Shown here: positions 1 to 9,388 of the stretch, piece by piece
How positions within the stretch are numbered: the first letter of the stretch is position 1
Layout: each line of letters begins with the position of its first letter
Assembly: GCF_001691415.1 (NCBI RefSeq)
Contig: NZ_LRRR01000001.1
Coordinates: 186,001-250,000, forward strand
DNA: 64,000 bases
Direction: 5' to 3'
DNA from: Pararhodobacter sp. CCB-MM2
Lineage (GTDB): Bacteria > Pseudomonadota > Alphaproteobacteria > Rhodobacterales > Rhodobacteraceae
Translations under genes and position numbers: made by a program
Notes under the pieces: generated by a model
What the model saw: the letters and a program-made list of their open reading frames with translations, nothing else
What the model was told of the DNA's origin: nothing
Database searches by the model: none

Positions 1-32
1 ATATCTTCTTTCCCTGACTCCTGAGGCCCGCC

Positions 33-812
33 ATGCTGCTCTGCATCGATTGCGGCAACACCAATACCGTGTTCTCCATCTGGGACGGCCATCTGTTCAT
101 CGCCACCTGGCGCACCGCGACGGATCACCGCCAGACCGCTGACCAATACTATGTCTGGCTCTCGACGCTGATGAGCCTCAAGGGCCTCGAGGCCGAGATC
201 ACCGAGGTCATCATCTCCTCGACCGTGCCGCGTGTTGTGTTCAACCTGCGTGTCCTGTCCGACCGCTACTTCAACTGCCGCCCGCTGGTTGTGGGCAAAC
301 CCGATTGCGCGCTGCCCGTCGCCCCGCGCGTCGACCAAGGCACGACCGTCGGCCCCGACCGACTGGTCAACACCGTCGGCGGGTTCAACAAGTTCGGTGG
401 CGACCTGATCGTCGTCGATTTCGGCACCGCCACGACCTTCGACGTGGTCGACACCGACGGCGCCTATATCGGCGGGGTGATCGCGCCCGGCGTGAACACC
501 TCGCTGGAGGCCTTGCACATGGCGGCGGCAGCGTTGCCTCATGTCGACGTGACCAAGCCACAAAGCGCCATCGGCACGAATACGGTTGCCTGTATCCAGT
601 CGGGCATCTACTGGGGGTATGTCGGCCTTGTCGAAGGCATCGTACGCCAGATTCGCGTGGAACGCGAGCGGCCCATGAAGGTGATCGCCACCGGCGGTCT
701 GGCCTCGCTCTTTGACCAAGGGACCGATATCTTCGACCATGTCGAGGATGATCTGACCATGCACGGCCTCGTGCTGATCAACCGTTACAACAGGGAATTG
801 ACGACCGCATGA
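33..812 (+). CDS. coaX: Type III pantothenate kinase
   Basis: Phosphorylates pantothenate in the first step of coenzyme A synthesis, in the cytoplasm. The 259-residue length is normal for the family. The ASKHA-type nucleotide-binding motif DCGNTNT is at residues 6-12, GPDRLVN follows near residue 107, and the second phosphate motif VVDFGTATTFD is near residue 127. The last four bases overlap the RNase J start (ATGA), so the two are probably translationally coupled. The 32 bases upstream contain in-frame stops and are too short to identify the preceding gene; in Rhodobacterales it is often birA. Identification is by recognition of family motifs. Confidence 0.95.
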   Translation: MLLCIDCGNTNTVFSIWDGHLFIATWRTATDHRQTADQYYVWLSTLMSLKGLEAEITEVIISSTVPRVVFNLRVLSDRYFNCRPLVVGKPDCALPVAPRVDQGTTVGPDRLVNTVGGFNKFGGDLIVVDFGTATTFDVVDTDGAYIGGVIAPGVNTSLEALHMAAAALPHVDVTKPQSAIGTNTVACIQSGIYWGYVGLVEGIVRQIRVERERPMKVIATGGLASLFDQGTDIFDHVEDDLTMHGLVLINRYNRELTTA

Positions 813-2476
813 GTAATGACCGCCTGATCTATCTGCCGCTGGGGGGCGCTGGCGAGGTAGGCATGAACGCCTATGTCTACGGCTATGGCCCCAAGAACCG
901 CGAGCGGCTGATCCTGGTCGATGTGGGCGTCACCTTCCCGGACATGGACGGCACGCCCGGCGTCGACCTGATCATGGCCGACATGGCCTGGCTGGAAGAG
1001 CGTCTGGACCGCCTGGAAGCGATCTTCATCACCCACGCGCATGAGGACCATGTCGGGGGCCTCGGCCATCTGTGGTCGCGCCTGCGCGCCCCGGTCTATT
1101 GCCGCGACTTCACCGCCCGCATCGCCACGAAGAAGATGCTGGAAGCCGGTCAGCCGGTCGAGCAGGTGATCACCATCGATCTGTCCGAGACGGTCGAGCT
1201 GGGGCCCTTCCACATCCGCTTCCTGCCCATTGCGCATTCGTTGCCCGAGGCTTCCGGTCTGCTGATCGAAACGCCGGCCGGTCGTCTGGTCCATACCGGT
1301 GACTTCAAGCTCGACATGGCGCCGGGCGTGGGCGAGCCGTTTGACGAGGACCTGTACCGGTCCTTGGGCGATGAGGGCGTGGACGTGATGGTCTGCGACT
1401 CCACGAACATCTTCTCACCGCATCCGGGCCGCTCGGAAAGCTCGCTGCCGCCGGCGATCACCGAGTTGGTGCGTCAGGCGCCGGGCATGGTGGTTGCGAC
1501 GACCTTCGCCTCGAACGTCGCCCGCGTGCGTACGCTTGCCAAGGCCGCCCGCGCTGCCGGCCGTTCGGTCTGCCTGCTGGGCCGCGCGATGCAGGCCATG
1601 GTCCGCACCGCGACCGAGGCGAAGCTGCTGCATGACTTCCCGCCGACCGTCTCCGCCGAGGAAGCCAACGAGATCCCGCGCGAGAACCTGATGCTGATCG
1701 TCACCGGCAGCCAAGGCGAACGCCGGGCGGCCTCGGCGCAGCTGGCGCGTGGCTCGTATCTCGGCTTCGAGCTGAAAGAGGGCGACACCTTCCTCTTCTC
1801 CTCGATGACCATTCCGGGCAACGAGCGGGACGTGTTGAAGATCGTCAACGCGCTGTCCGAAAAGGGCGTCGATGTCGTCGACAACAGCCAGGGCCAGTTC
1901 CACGTCTCGGGCCATGCCAACCGCCCGGATCTGGAGCGCATGCATGACCTCGTGCGCCCGCGCATGCTGGTGCCGATGCATGGCGAACACCGCCACCTGC
2001 GCCGCCATGCGCTGCTGGCGTCGAGCCGCGGAATGGCCTCGGCCATCGCCCCGAACGGCGTGATGCTGGACCTGACGGGTGCTGAGCCCGTGGTCGCGGA
2101 GTATGTCGACACCGGGCGTCTGTATCTGGACGGCACCGCGATCTACGGCGCGCTTGATGGCGTCGTGCGCGAGCGGATGAAGGTCGCGCTCAACGGTCTG
2201 GTGATGGTCACGCTGATCATCGACGAGGACGGCATGCCGATGGGCGATGCATGGGCCGATTGCACGGGTCTGGCCCGCGAGGGGCGCTCGAAACGGCCGC
2301 TCAACGAGGTGATCGAGGACGAGCTCTCGGAAGATCTGCAGCGCACGCCCGCGAAGGTCATGGCCTCGGACGACCGGCTGATCGAACTGATCCGCCGCCG
2401 CGTGCGCGCCTGCTGCCTTGACGAGATCGGCAAGAAGCCGGAAGTCACGGTAGTCGTCTCTAGGTTGTCCGAGTAA
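809..2476 (+). CDS. rnj: Ribonuclease J (metallo-beta-lactamase/beta-CASP RNase)
   Basis: Cytoplasmic endo/5'-3' exoribonuclease for RNA maturation and turnover. The 555-residue protein has the metallo-beta-lactamase core with the zinc motif HAHEDH at about residues 76-81, the HTGDFK segment that supplies further metal ligands, the beta-CASP insert, and the SGHA and PMHGEHRHL motifs typical of RNase J near residues 370-395. It starts inside the coaX stop region (ATGA overlap). coaX-rnj adjacency is common in Rhodobacterales. Confidence 0.95.
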   Translation: MSNDRLIYLPLGGAGEVGMNAYVYGYGPKNRERLILVDVGVTFPDMDGTPGVDLIMADMAWLEERLDRLEAIFITHAHEDHVGGLGHLWSRLRAPVYCRDFTARIATKKMLEAGQPVEQVITIDLSETVELGPFHIRFLPIAHSLPEASGLLIETPAGRLVHTGDFKLDMAPGVGEPFDEDLYRSLGDEGVDVMVCDSTNIFSPHPGRSESSLPPAITELVRQAPGMVVATTFASNVARVRTLAKAARAAGRSVCLLGRAMQAMVRTATEAKLLHDFPPTVSAEEANEIPRENLMLIVTGSQGERRAASAQLARGSYLGFELKEGDTFLFSSMTIPGNERDVLKIVNALSEKGVDVVDNSQGQFHVSGHANRPDLERMHDLVRPRMLVPMHGEHRHLRRHALLASSRGMASAIAPNGVMLDLTGAEPVVAEYVDTGRLYLDGTAIYGALDGVVRERMKVALNGLVMVTLIIDEDGMPMGDAWADCTGLAREGRSKRPLNEVIEDELSEDLQRTPAKVMASDDRLIELIRRRVRACCLDEIGKKPEVTVVVSRLSE

Positions 2477-2540
2477 ATGCTTGGAAATCTTTCCTTAACG
2501 TTGGGATGTCATCTTGGCCCTGTTTTAGGGTTTGCAGGTA

Positions 2541-3623
2541 ATGACAATCCACGATCGCGATCCAGTGCTTCGGCGTAAGCTCACGCCACGGACGCCCCCT
2601 CCAACGGAGGAGGCGCCTTTGGTCATTGGGCCGGCCCCGATGCTGGCGCGATCCTTTGGCCGCGCGGTGTCGTTGTCGGCCCCGCTGGTGTCCGAAGAGC
2701 CGGATGTCCAGCGCAAGACCGCGACCCTGCCGGAACTCCTTGATTCGATTGATCCTGATGCCTTCGTCACGATGATCGACAGCGGTGAGGGGTATCCCGC
2801 GCTGGCGATTATCGAACAGGAAGGCTTCGCCACGGTGATCGAGGCGATGACGATCGGCCGCCTCGGTTCGCGCGCGCCCGCGACCCGTCGGCCGACGACG
2901 ACGGACGCCGCGCTGTTGGGTGAACTGCTGGATGCGACCTTCCGGGGCCTCGGCGCCGAGGATCCCTGTTCCGCGATTCGCTGTGGTCGGCCCGTGCAGG
3001 ATCACCGTCTGCTGCCGGTCCTCATGGACGAGGTCAGCTATGACATCGTTACGCTGAACACCACGCTGGTGTCCGGGGGCGTGACGCGCGGCATGGTGAT
3101 CATGCTGGCGCTGCCGCGGGCGGCCAGCGGGGATGAAGACGATCCCGTCGCGGTCGAAGAGGCCAAGAAGGACTGGACCGACGCGATGGAAGACGCGGTC
3201 ATGGCCTCGCCCGCCAATTTGCGGGCTGAGCTGGGACGCGTGACTCTGCCGCTGTCCGAGGTGATGAAGCTGGGTGTCGGTAGCACGCTGACCTTGCCGC
3301 TGTCCAATCTGGAAGAGGTCAAGCTGGTGGCGCTGGATGGCGCGACCCATGCCATTGGCCGTCTGGGCCAGACCCGCGGCATGCGCGCGATCCGTCTGAC
3401 CGGCTGGCCGAATGGCACGCCGCAGCACACGATGATCGACGCGATGCCGCCGACCGCCTCGGGTGGTTTTGGTGGGCAGCTGGGCCATGATACGGCCGAG
3501 CCGGATTTCGGTGGCGGCTTTGGCGCGCCGATGGTCGACCTGCCCGAGAGCGAAGAGCCTGACTTCCCGGCCGGCATGGCTGGTATGGCGCCGATGTCGC
3601 TGGATCTGCCGACCGACGATTGA
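2541..3623 (+). CDS. FliM/FliN-family SpoA-domain protein (orphan flagellar motor switch-like)
   Basis: A 360-residue protein. Residues about 205-280 resemble the SpoA (FliM/FliN C-terminal) domain: a short acidic helix, LPLSEVMKLGVGSTLTLPL, then the conserved beta-strands ending in GRLGQTRGMRAIRL. The N-terminal part resembles the degenerate middle domain of FliM. The C-terminal tail is Gly/Pro/Asp-rich and looks disordered. I prefer the ATG at 2541, about 10 bases after AGGG; an in-frame TTG at 2532 is the alternative. No flagellar genes are nearby, so a motor role is inferred from the fold only; it could also be a type III secretion-like C-ring component. Confidence 0.75.
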   Translation: MTIHDRDPVLRRKLTPRTPPPTEEAPLVIGPAPMLARSFGRAVSLSAPLVSEEPDVQRKTATLPELLDSIDPDAFVTMIDSGEGYPALAIIEQEGFATVIEAMTIGRLGSRAPATRRPTTTDAALLGELLDATFRGLGAEDPCSAIRCGRPVQDHRLLPVLMDEVSYDIVTLNTTLVSGGVTRGMVIMLALPRAASGDEDDPVAVEEAKKDWTDAMEDAVMASPANLRAELGRVTLPLSEVMKLGVGSTLTLPLSNLEEVKLVALDGATHAIGRLGQTRGMRAIRLTGWPNGTPQHTMIDAMPPTASGGFGGQLGHDTAEPDFGGGFGAPMVDLPESEEPDFPAGMAGMAPMSLDLPTDD

Positions 3624-3667
3624 TCCTGACGTTCTGCGGGGTCTACGCGACTACGGCCTCTGCCCGC

Positions 3668-3688
3668 ACCCGCCCTTTGGCGGGTTTT
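3668..3688 (+). terminator. Intrinsic terminator after the SpoA-domain gene
   Basis: GC-rich stem CCCGCC/GGCGGG with a CTTT loop followed by TTTT, 45 bases after the stop codon of the plus-strand gene. Confidence 0.8.
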
Positions 3689-3718
3689 GTCGTTCCACGC
3701 GCCGGTGCGGGAGGCATG

Positions 3719-3744
3719 AAAAAAGGGGGCAGCGCGCCCCCTTT
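3719..3744 (-). terminator. Intrinsic terminator of the xdh/BMP operon
   Basis: On the minus strand, stem GGGGGC/GCCCCC with a five-base loop is followed by TTTTTT. It lies 26 bases beyond the stop codon of the BMP binding protein and closes the long minus-strand unit. Confidence 0.85.
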
Positions 3745-3769
3745 CTCTGTTCTCAGATCGCGGGATGGA

Positions 3770-4858
3770 TCAGCTGGGGATCTCGCCCTCGATGCCTTCG
3801 AGGTAGAAGTCCATGCCCCAGAGCATGCCATCGTCCGCAGCCTGACCCTCTTCCAGCCAGACCGAGCCGTCTTGCTTGTTCAGCGGGCCGGTGAACGGGT
3901 TGTACTCGCCCGAGCTGATGGCGGCGATCATCGCGTCGGCCTCTTCCTGCACCTCGGCGGGGACGGCGGGACCGTACGGCGCGATCAGAACTTCGCCCTC
4001 GGCCAGACCCGGCCAGACGTTGCCGGCGGTCCAGCTGCCATCCAGCTTCTCCTGGATGCGCGAGATGTAGTAGGGCGCCCAGTTGTCGACGATGGCGGTG
4101 AGATGCGTCTCGGGGGCGAAGGACGACATGTCCGAAGCCTGACCGAAGGCATGCACGCCGCGCTCCTGCGCGACCAGCAGCGGGGCGGTCGAGTCGGTGT
4201 GCGACATGATGATGTCACAGCCTTGGTCGATGAGCGCCTCGGCCGCCGCGGCTTCCAGCGCGGGATCGCCCCAGGTGAAGGCCCAGACCACGCGCATTTC
4301 GGCGTCCGGGTTGACCTTCTTGGCGTGCAGGTAGGCGCAGTTGATGCCCATCAGCACTTCGGCGATCGGGAAGGCGGCGATGTAGCCGATCTTGTTGGTC
4401 TCGGTCATGCGGCCGGCGATGGTGCCGATCACGGCGCGGCCCTCGTGGAAGCGCGCGTTATAGAGCGAGACGTTCGGATGGTCCTGCATGTAGCCGGTGG
4501 CATGCTCGAAGGCCACGTCGGGGAAGCGCGCGGCGACGGCGTTGACAGCCGGGCCATAGCCGAACGAGGTCGCGAAGATCATCTGCGCGCCCGACAGTGC
4601 CATTTGCGTCATCACACGCTCGGCGTCCGGACCCTCGGGCACGGCTTCGACGAAGGTGGTCTCGATGGCGCCGCCGAAATGCTCCTGCGCGGCCAGACGG
4701 GCCTGGTCATGCGCATAGTTCCAGCCGAAATCGCCAAGCGCGCCGACGTAGATGAAGCCGACTTTCATCGGGCTTTGCGCGAAGGCGCCGCGGGTGCCGG
4801 CGGTCGCGGCGAGGCCGAGGGCTGCGGCCGAAGTGGCCAGAAGTTGTCTGCGTTTCAT
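3770..4858 (-). CDS. BMP-family ABC transporter substrate-binding protein
   Basis: Periplasmic (BmpA/PnrA-type) binding protein, a family that binds nucleosides and purines. The 362-residue product starts with MKRRQLLATSAAALG, a signal peptide with a twin-arginine pair that could use Tat or Sec, cleaved near AFA-QSPM. The mature part begins VGFIYVGALGDFGWN, the typical BMP start, and carries YGPAV and GFDSH-like sugar-binding segments. The ATG at 4858 is chosen because the signal peptide starts there and AGGGGAG lies eight bases upstream; the longer reading frame overlaps the upstream permease. It is the last gene of the xdh/ABC unit; in many BMP operons the binding protein comes first. Confidence 0.93.
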   Translation of the reverse strand: MKRRQLLATSAAALGLAATAGTRGAFAQSPMKVGFIYVGALGDFGWNYAHDQARLAAQEHFGGAIETTFVEAVPEGPDAERVMTQMALSGAQMIFATSFGYGPAVNAVAARFPDVAFEHATGYMQDHPNVSLYNARFHEGRAVIGTIAGRMTETNKIGYIAAFPIAEVLMGINCAYLHAKKVNPDAEMRVVWAFTWGDPALEAAAAEALIDQGCDIIMSHTDSTAPLLVAQERGVHAFGQASDMSSFAPETHLTAIVDNWAPYYISRIQEKLDGSWTAGNVWPGLAEGEVLIAPYGPAVPAEVQEEADAMIAAISSGEYNPFTGPLNKQDGSVWLEEGQAADDGMLWGMDFYLEGIEGEIPS

Positions 4859-4880
4859 ACTGTTAACTCCCCTGTCGGAA

Positions 4881-4894
4881 CGGGCTTTGGCCCG
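4881..4894 (-). promoter_or_regulatory. Intercistronic hairpin in front of the BMP gene
   Basis: Stem CGGGC/GCCCG with a four-base loop in the 52-base gap between the second permease and the binding-protein gene. Such hairpins often stabilise the 3' message so that the binding protein is made in excess over the membrane parts; this role is inferred. Confidence 0.4.
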
Positions 4895-4910
4895 CTTTGT
4901 GGTTTGCCGG

Positions 4911-5846
4911 TCACCCGGCTGCGTGGAAGGATTGCCCCAACGACCCAGGGGCCGCAAGGGAGGCGCGCGCGCGACTCGACGACATAATGACGAGTACGAG
5001 GATTGTGATCAAATACGGAGACATGGACAGATATTCCACGGGAAAGCGAAGACCCGCTGCCTGCAGATTGAGCTGAAGCACCATGATGCCGCCGAAAAGA
5101 TAGGCGCCCAGCAGCGCCCTCCACGGCCGCCACGAGGCGAACACCACCAGCGCCAGCGCGATCCAACCGGCACCGGCGGTCATGCCCTCGGTCCATTGCG
5201 GCACGCGGATCAGCGAGAGATAGGCCCCGCCAAGGCCCGCGCAGGCGCCGCCAAACATGATGGCGAGGATCCGCACGCGGCGCACCTTGTAGCCAAGCGC
5301 ATGGGCGCTGTCGTGGTTCTCGCCCACGGCGCGCAGGATCCGGCCCGAGCGTGTGCGCGTCAGCCAGTACCAGACGCCCGCCACCATCAGCAGCGAGACA
5401 TAGACAAGCGCATCATGCCGGAACAGGATCTGGCCCAGCACCGGGATGTCGCTGAGAGGGCCGAAGTCCAGCTTGGCGGTGCGGGGCGGGACGATGCCGA
5501 CGAAGCCCTGACCGACAAGGGCCGAGAACCCCAGACCGAACAGCGTCAGCGCAAGGCCCGAGGCGACTTGGTTGGCCATCAGCACCTGTGTGAGGATGCC
5601 GAAGATCAGCGCCATCAGCGCGCCGGCGATGATCGCGCCCAGCATGCCCATCACGGGGCTGCCGGTCGTCACCGCGATGGCGAAGCCCGAGACGGCGCCG
5701 GTGATCATCATCCCCTCGACGCCCAGATTGAGGACGCCGGCCTTCTCCACCACCAGCTCGCCGATGGCTGCCATCAGGATCGGGGTGGCGGCGACCATCA
5801 GCGAGGCGATCAGCACCACGACATTGAGCGAACCGATTTCCATCAC
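4911..5846 (-). CDS. ABC transporter permease, nucleoside/purine type (second permease)
   Basis: Inner-membrane permease of the BPD_transp_2 family (YufQ/NupQ side of BMP transporters). The 311 residues form about eight to ten hydrophobic segments. The region AIGELVVEKAGVLNLGVEG near residue 28 is the family signature that contacts the ATPase. Its start overlaps the end of the first permease (ATGA), which supports co-translation. It should form a heterodimer with the product of 5843-6946. Confidence 0.92.
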   Translation of the reverse strand: MMEIGSLNVVVLIASLMVAATPILMAAIGELVVEKAGVLNLGVEGMMITGAVSGFAIAVTTGSPVMGMLGAIIAGALMALIFGILTQVLMANQVASGLALTLFGLGFSALVGQGFVGIVPPRTAKLDFGPLSDIPVLGQILFRHDALVYVSLLMVAGVWYWLTRTRSGRILRAVGENHDSAHALGYKVRRVRILAIMFGGACAGLGGAYLSLIRVPQWTEGMTAGAGWIALALVVFASWRPWRALLGAYLFGGIMVLQLNLQAAGLRFPVEYLSMSPYLITILVLVIMSSSRARASLAAPGSLGQSFHAAG

Positions 5847-6946
5847 GCGGCCTCCGCCTTGCGCCCCGGCATGGAGAACCGGACGCGGTAATTGGACAAG
5901 ACATCAAAGGCCAGCAGGAAGAACAGCAGCATGCCTTGGAACACCTGAATGGCGGCAGCGGGCAGCCCCAGCATGAACTGCGCCAGCTCCCCGCCGATAT
6001 AGGTCAGCGCCAGCAGCAGCCCCGCCAGCAGGATACCGACAGGATGCAGCCGCCCGAGGAAGGCCACGATGATCGCCGTGAAGCCGTAACCTGCATTGAA
6101 GTCGATCGACACCAGCTTGGCCGGGCCCGAGACCTCGAACATCCCGGCCATGCCGGCCAACGCGCCGGAAAAGCCCAAGGACAGCACCACCAGCCGGGCC
6201 GGGTTCACGCCGGCAAAGCGCGCGGCGCGCGGGGCTTGGCCGGCCAGCCGGACCTGGAACCCCAAGAGGTGCCGTTGCAGCAATACATAGGCGAAAATCA
6301 CCGCGATGAAGGCCGCGACCACGCCCCAATGCATGCCGGTATTGGCGATGATTTCGTTGTTGGCCGACGAGGGGTAGCGCGTGAAATCACGCGAGCCGGG
6401 GAAGCCACCGCCGTCCGGGTTGCGCATGAAGCTGGTGGCCGCGGCGGCAAGGAGTTTCTCGGCGACATAGACCAGCAGCAGCGAGACGAGGATCTCGTTG
6501 GTGTTGAACCGTGTCTTCAGGATGGCCGGGATCATCGCCCAGAGCCAGCCGCCGAAGGCGCCCGCGACGATCATCAGCGGGAAGACCAAGGGGTTTTCGG
6601 CCGGGTAAAAGAACAGCGCCACCGCTGCGGCGCAAAGGGCGCCGATGATGTACTGGCCCTCGGCCCCGATATTCCAGATCCCGGCGCGGAAGCCGATGGA
6701 CAGGCCCACAGCGATCAGGATCAGCGGCCCGGCTTTCACCAGCAATTGCGGGCGCGAATAGGCCGCGAACTGCGGGCTGAACAGCGGGTCCCAGAAGATC
6801 AGGCGGATGGCCTCGAACGGGTTCTTGCCAAGCGCGAGGAACAACAGCCCGCCGAGGAACATCGTCGCGGCGACCGCCACCAGCGGCGTGGCATAGTTCC
6901 AGGCGCGCGAGGGCGAGGGACGTTTCTCAAGCCGCAACATCGGCAT
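5843..6946 (-). CDS. ABC transporter permease, nucleoside/purine type (first permease)
   Basis: Inner-membrane permease (YufP/NupP side), 367 residues, with the signature IGFRAGIWNIGAEGQYI near residue 82 and many hydrophobic segments. It begins 20 bases inside the 3' end of the ATPase gene and overlaps the next permease by four bases, so the three form a tightly coupled block. Confidence 0.92.
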   Translation of the reverse strand: MPMLRLEKRPSPSRAWNYATPLVAVAATMFLGGLLFLALGKNPFEAIRLIFWDPLFSPQFAAYSRPQLLVKAGPLILIAVGLSIGFRAGIWNIGAEGQYIIGALCAAAVALFFYPAENPLVFPLMIVAGAFGGWLWAMIPAILKTRFNTNEILVSLLLVYVAEKLLAAAATSFMRNPDGGGFPGSRDFTRYPSSANNEIIANTGMHWGVVAAFIAVIFAYVLLQRHLLGFQVRLAGQAPRAARFAGVNPARLVVLSLGFSGALAGMAGMFEVSGPAKLVSIDFNAGYGFTAIIVAFLGRLHPVGILLAGLLLALTYIGGELAQFMLGLPAAAIQVFQGMLLFFLLAFDVLSNYRVRFSMPGRKAEAA

Positions 6947-8447
6947 CTCCTGTCTCGGCGCCGCCCAGCATGAGGCCGATCTGATCCATGGTCAGCCCCT
7001 GAACGGGCCGCGGGGCAGAGAGTTTGCCGCCGTTGAGTGCTGCGAACTTGTCCGCGATTTCAAGGATTTCGTCCAGATCCTGACTGACGAGGACCACGGC
7101 GGCCCCCGCCTGCGCCAGATCCAGCAGCGCCTGTCGGATCGCCGCCGCCGCCGAGGCATCGACGCCCCAAGTCGGCTGGTTCACCACCAGCACCGAGGGG
7201 CGCTGCAGGATCTCGCGCCCGATGACGAACTTCTGCAGATTGCCCCCCGACAGCGCCCGCGCCGCGACATGGGCGCCGGGCGTCCGGACGTCGAACCGCA
7301 GGATGACCTTCTCGGCGAAGTCACGCGCCTTGGACCAGCCGACGAAGCCCTTCTTCACCAGCCCCTCACGCGCGGCCCCGGTCAGAAGGGCGTTCTCGGT
7401 CAGGCTCATATCCGGCGCGGCGGCATGGCCCAGCCGTTCCTCTGGCGCGCAGAGCAGCCCCAGCGCGCGCCGCGCGTTCGGTCCCAGAGTGCCGACCGGC
7501 TTGCCGTCCAGCTGTATCGACGCCGCCGCACTCGGCAATTCGCCGGACAAGGCGCCCAGCAACTCGTCTTGACCATTCCCAGCGACGCCGCCGATCCCAT
7601 AGATCTCACCGGCGCGGACCTTCAGGTTCACCGATTTCAGCGAGGTCCCGAAGGCCGAGGGCGAAGCTACCGACAGGTCCGTCACCTGCAGCAGCGTCTT
7701 GCCCGGCTCGGCCGCAAGGCGCGAGGGCGTGTGCAGGGACTGACCTACCATCATCTCCGCCAGCGAGCGCGCGCTTTCCTCGCGGGGGTCGCAGCGCCCG
7801 ACCACTTCGCCGTGGCGCAGCACCGTGGCATGCTCGCAAAGCGAGCGGATTTCTTCGAGCTTGTGCGAAATATAGAGGATCGATTTCCCCTCGGCCCGAA
7901 GTTGCCGCAAGGTGCGGAACAGGATCTCCACCTCCTGCGGGGTCAGCACCGAGGTCGGCTCGTCCATGATCAACAACTGCGGATCTTGCAGTAGGCAGCG
8001 AATGATCTCAACGCGTTGGCGTTCCCCGGCCGAGAGGTCCCCGACCATGCGCGACGGGTCCAGCGGCAGGCCGTAGTTGTTCGACACCTCGGTGATGCGG
8101 GCAGAAAGCTCGCGGATCGGCGGCGGGTTGTCCATGCCGAGCGCCACGTTCTCCGCTACGTCCATCGCGTCGAACAGGCTGAAATGCTGGAACACCATGG
8201 CGACGCCGGTCGACCGGGCCTCGGCCGGGGCGTGGGGTGCGTAGGGTACGCCGCGCCACAGCATCTGGCCCTCGTTGGGCGTGACCAGACCGTAGATCGC
8301 CTTGACCAGCGTGGATTTCCCCGCGCCGTTCTCGCCCAGAAGGGCGTGGACCTCGCCGTCAGCGATGTCGAAGGTGATGTCCTTGTTGGCGACCACGCCG
8401 GGGTAGATCTTGGTCAGACCCTGAAGGGACAGAAGCGGTGGTTTCAA
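6927..8447 (-). CDS. ABC transporter ATP-binding protein, two ABC domains (nucleoside/purine uptake)
   Basis: Cytoplasmic ATPase of the BMP transporter, 506 residues with two nucleotide-binding domains. The first has Walker A GENGAGKST (about residue 37), signature LSAGERQRVEI and Walker B LLIMDEPTS. The second is degenerate, as usual for sugar/nucleoside dual ATPases: GGVAGNGQDEL at the Walker A position and ALSGGNLQKFVIGRE as signature. I place the start at the TTG at 8447, whose TTGA overlaps the xdhC stop and which leads directly into LSLQGLTKIYPG. The 155 residues upstream in this frame are a shadow of xdhC. Confidence 0.92.
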   Translation of the reverse strand: MKPPLLSLQGLTKIYPGVVANKDITFDIADGEVHALLGENGAGKSTLVKAIYGLVTPNEGQMLWRGVPYAPHAPAEARSTGVAMVFQHFSLFDAMDVAENVALGMDNPPPIRELSARITEVSNNYGLPLDPSRMVGDLSAGERQRVEIIRCLLQDPQLLIMDEPTSVLTPQEVEILFRTLRQLRAEGKSILYISHKLEEIRSLCEHATVLRHGEVVGRCDPREESARSLAEMMVGQSLHTPSRLAAEPGKTLLQVTDLSVASPSAFGTSLKSVNLKVRAGEIYGIGGVAGNGQDELLGALSGELPSAAASIQLDGKPVGTLGPNARRALGLLCAPEERLGHAAAPDMSLTENALLTGAAREGLVKKGFVGWSKARDFAEKVILRFDVRTPGAHVAARALSGGNLQKFVIGREILQRPSVLVVNQPTWGVDASAAAAIRQALLDLAQAGAAVVLVSQDLDEILEIADKFAALNGGKLSAPRPVQGLTMDQIGLMLGGAETGDADVAA

Positions 8448-9388
8448 CGGGCGACCTTTCGCGAGAGGGCGGTACGGGGCCGGGCGAGACGCTCGGCGGC
8501 GACGGAAATGGCGATGGCCTGCGGGTGCTTGCCGAAGGCCGGGTCGCCGATCGGACAATCGATCCGGGCGATGGAATCGGGGCTGTGACCCAGCGCCTGC
8601 AGGCGCGAGCGGAACCGCGCGGCCTTGGACGCCGAGCCGATCAACCCGCAACGCGCGAACCCATGGCCGAGCAAGCGGTGGCACAGATCCAGATCCAGCG
8701 CATGGCTGAAGGTCAGGATCAGGTGCTCGGCCCCGGCCGGGGCAAGGGGCACCAGATCGGCCGGGTTCGCCGCGATGAGGGCGGTGACACCCTCGGGGAT
8801 CTCGTCCGGGAAGCGGCTGCGGTCGGTGTCGATCCAGCTGATCGCCACGCCGGGCAGGGGCGAGAGGACCTGCACCAAGGCGCGTCCGACATGGCCCGCG
8901 CCCCAGATCCACAGAGGCTGCGTGGGGGGCGAGACCGCTTCAGCCAGCCAGCCCTGCGCATAGCGCAAGTGCGCAAGCCCTTCACCGCGCGCGGTTTTCT
9001 GGGCCTGCCGCATGGCGAGCGGCGCTTCAGCCGGCGCGTCAGTGCCAAGCGGTCGGGCGTAGAGCCCATCCTTCGGCACCTTTGCAAGAAGGGTGGCGTC
9101 GAAGACCTCGGTCCCCAAGGTGACCGCGCCGCCGCAGCACTGGCCCAAGGCGGGCCCGAGGGCGATCTTGTCGATCCTCGTCCCGCCCGTCGCCAGCAGG
9201 GAGCGGGCTTTCGCGGCGGCTTCGAACTCCAGCGTGCCGCCGCCGATGGTGCCGGACTGGCCCGAGGCCCAGACCAACATGGCGGCACCATTTTCGCGCG
9301 GAGATGAACCCTGATGCGCGCAGATCACCACCCGCGCCACCCGGCCATGCGCCGCGACGGCCGCTGCAAGGGCAGGGCGGTCAAACAT
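8444..9388 (-). CDS. xdhC: Xanthine dehydrogenase accessory protein XdhC
   Basis: Molybdenum cofactor chaperone that binds and delivers (sulfurated) Moco to XdhB. The 314-residue protein has the N-terminal CoxI segment with GSSPRENGAAM and GTIGGGTLEFEA, and a C-terminal Rossmann part starting at WGAGHVGRAL. ATG at 9388 is preferred; a GTG at 9394 is in frame. The gene overlaps xdhB upstream and the ABC ATPase downstream. Confidence 0.95.
   Translation of the reverse strand: MFDRPALAAAVAAHGRVARVVICAHQGSSPRENGAAMLVWASGQSGTIGGGTLEFEAAAKARSLLATGGTRIDKIALGPALGQCCGGAVTLGTEVFDATLLAKVPKDGLYARPLGTDAPAEAPLAMRQAQKTARGEGLAHLRYAQGWLAEAVSPPTQPLWIWGAGHVGRALVQVLSPLPGVAISWIDTDRSRFPDEIPEGVTALIAANPADLVPLAPAGAEHLILTFSHALDLDLCHRLLGHGFARCGLIGSASKAARFRSRLQALGHSPDSIARIDCPIGDPAFGKHPQAIAISVAAERLARPRTALSRKVAR

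Noticed and set aside
1..32. Possible tail of a preceding gene (birA)
   Set aside because: Only about 20 coding bases at most; several frames end in TGA, so it cannot be identified.
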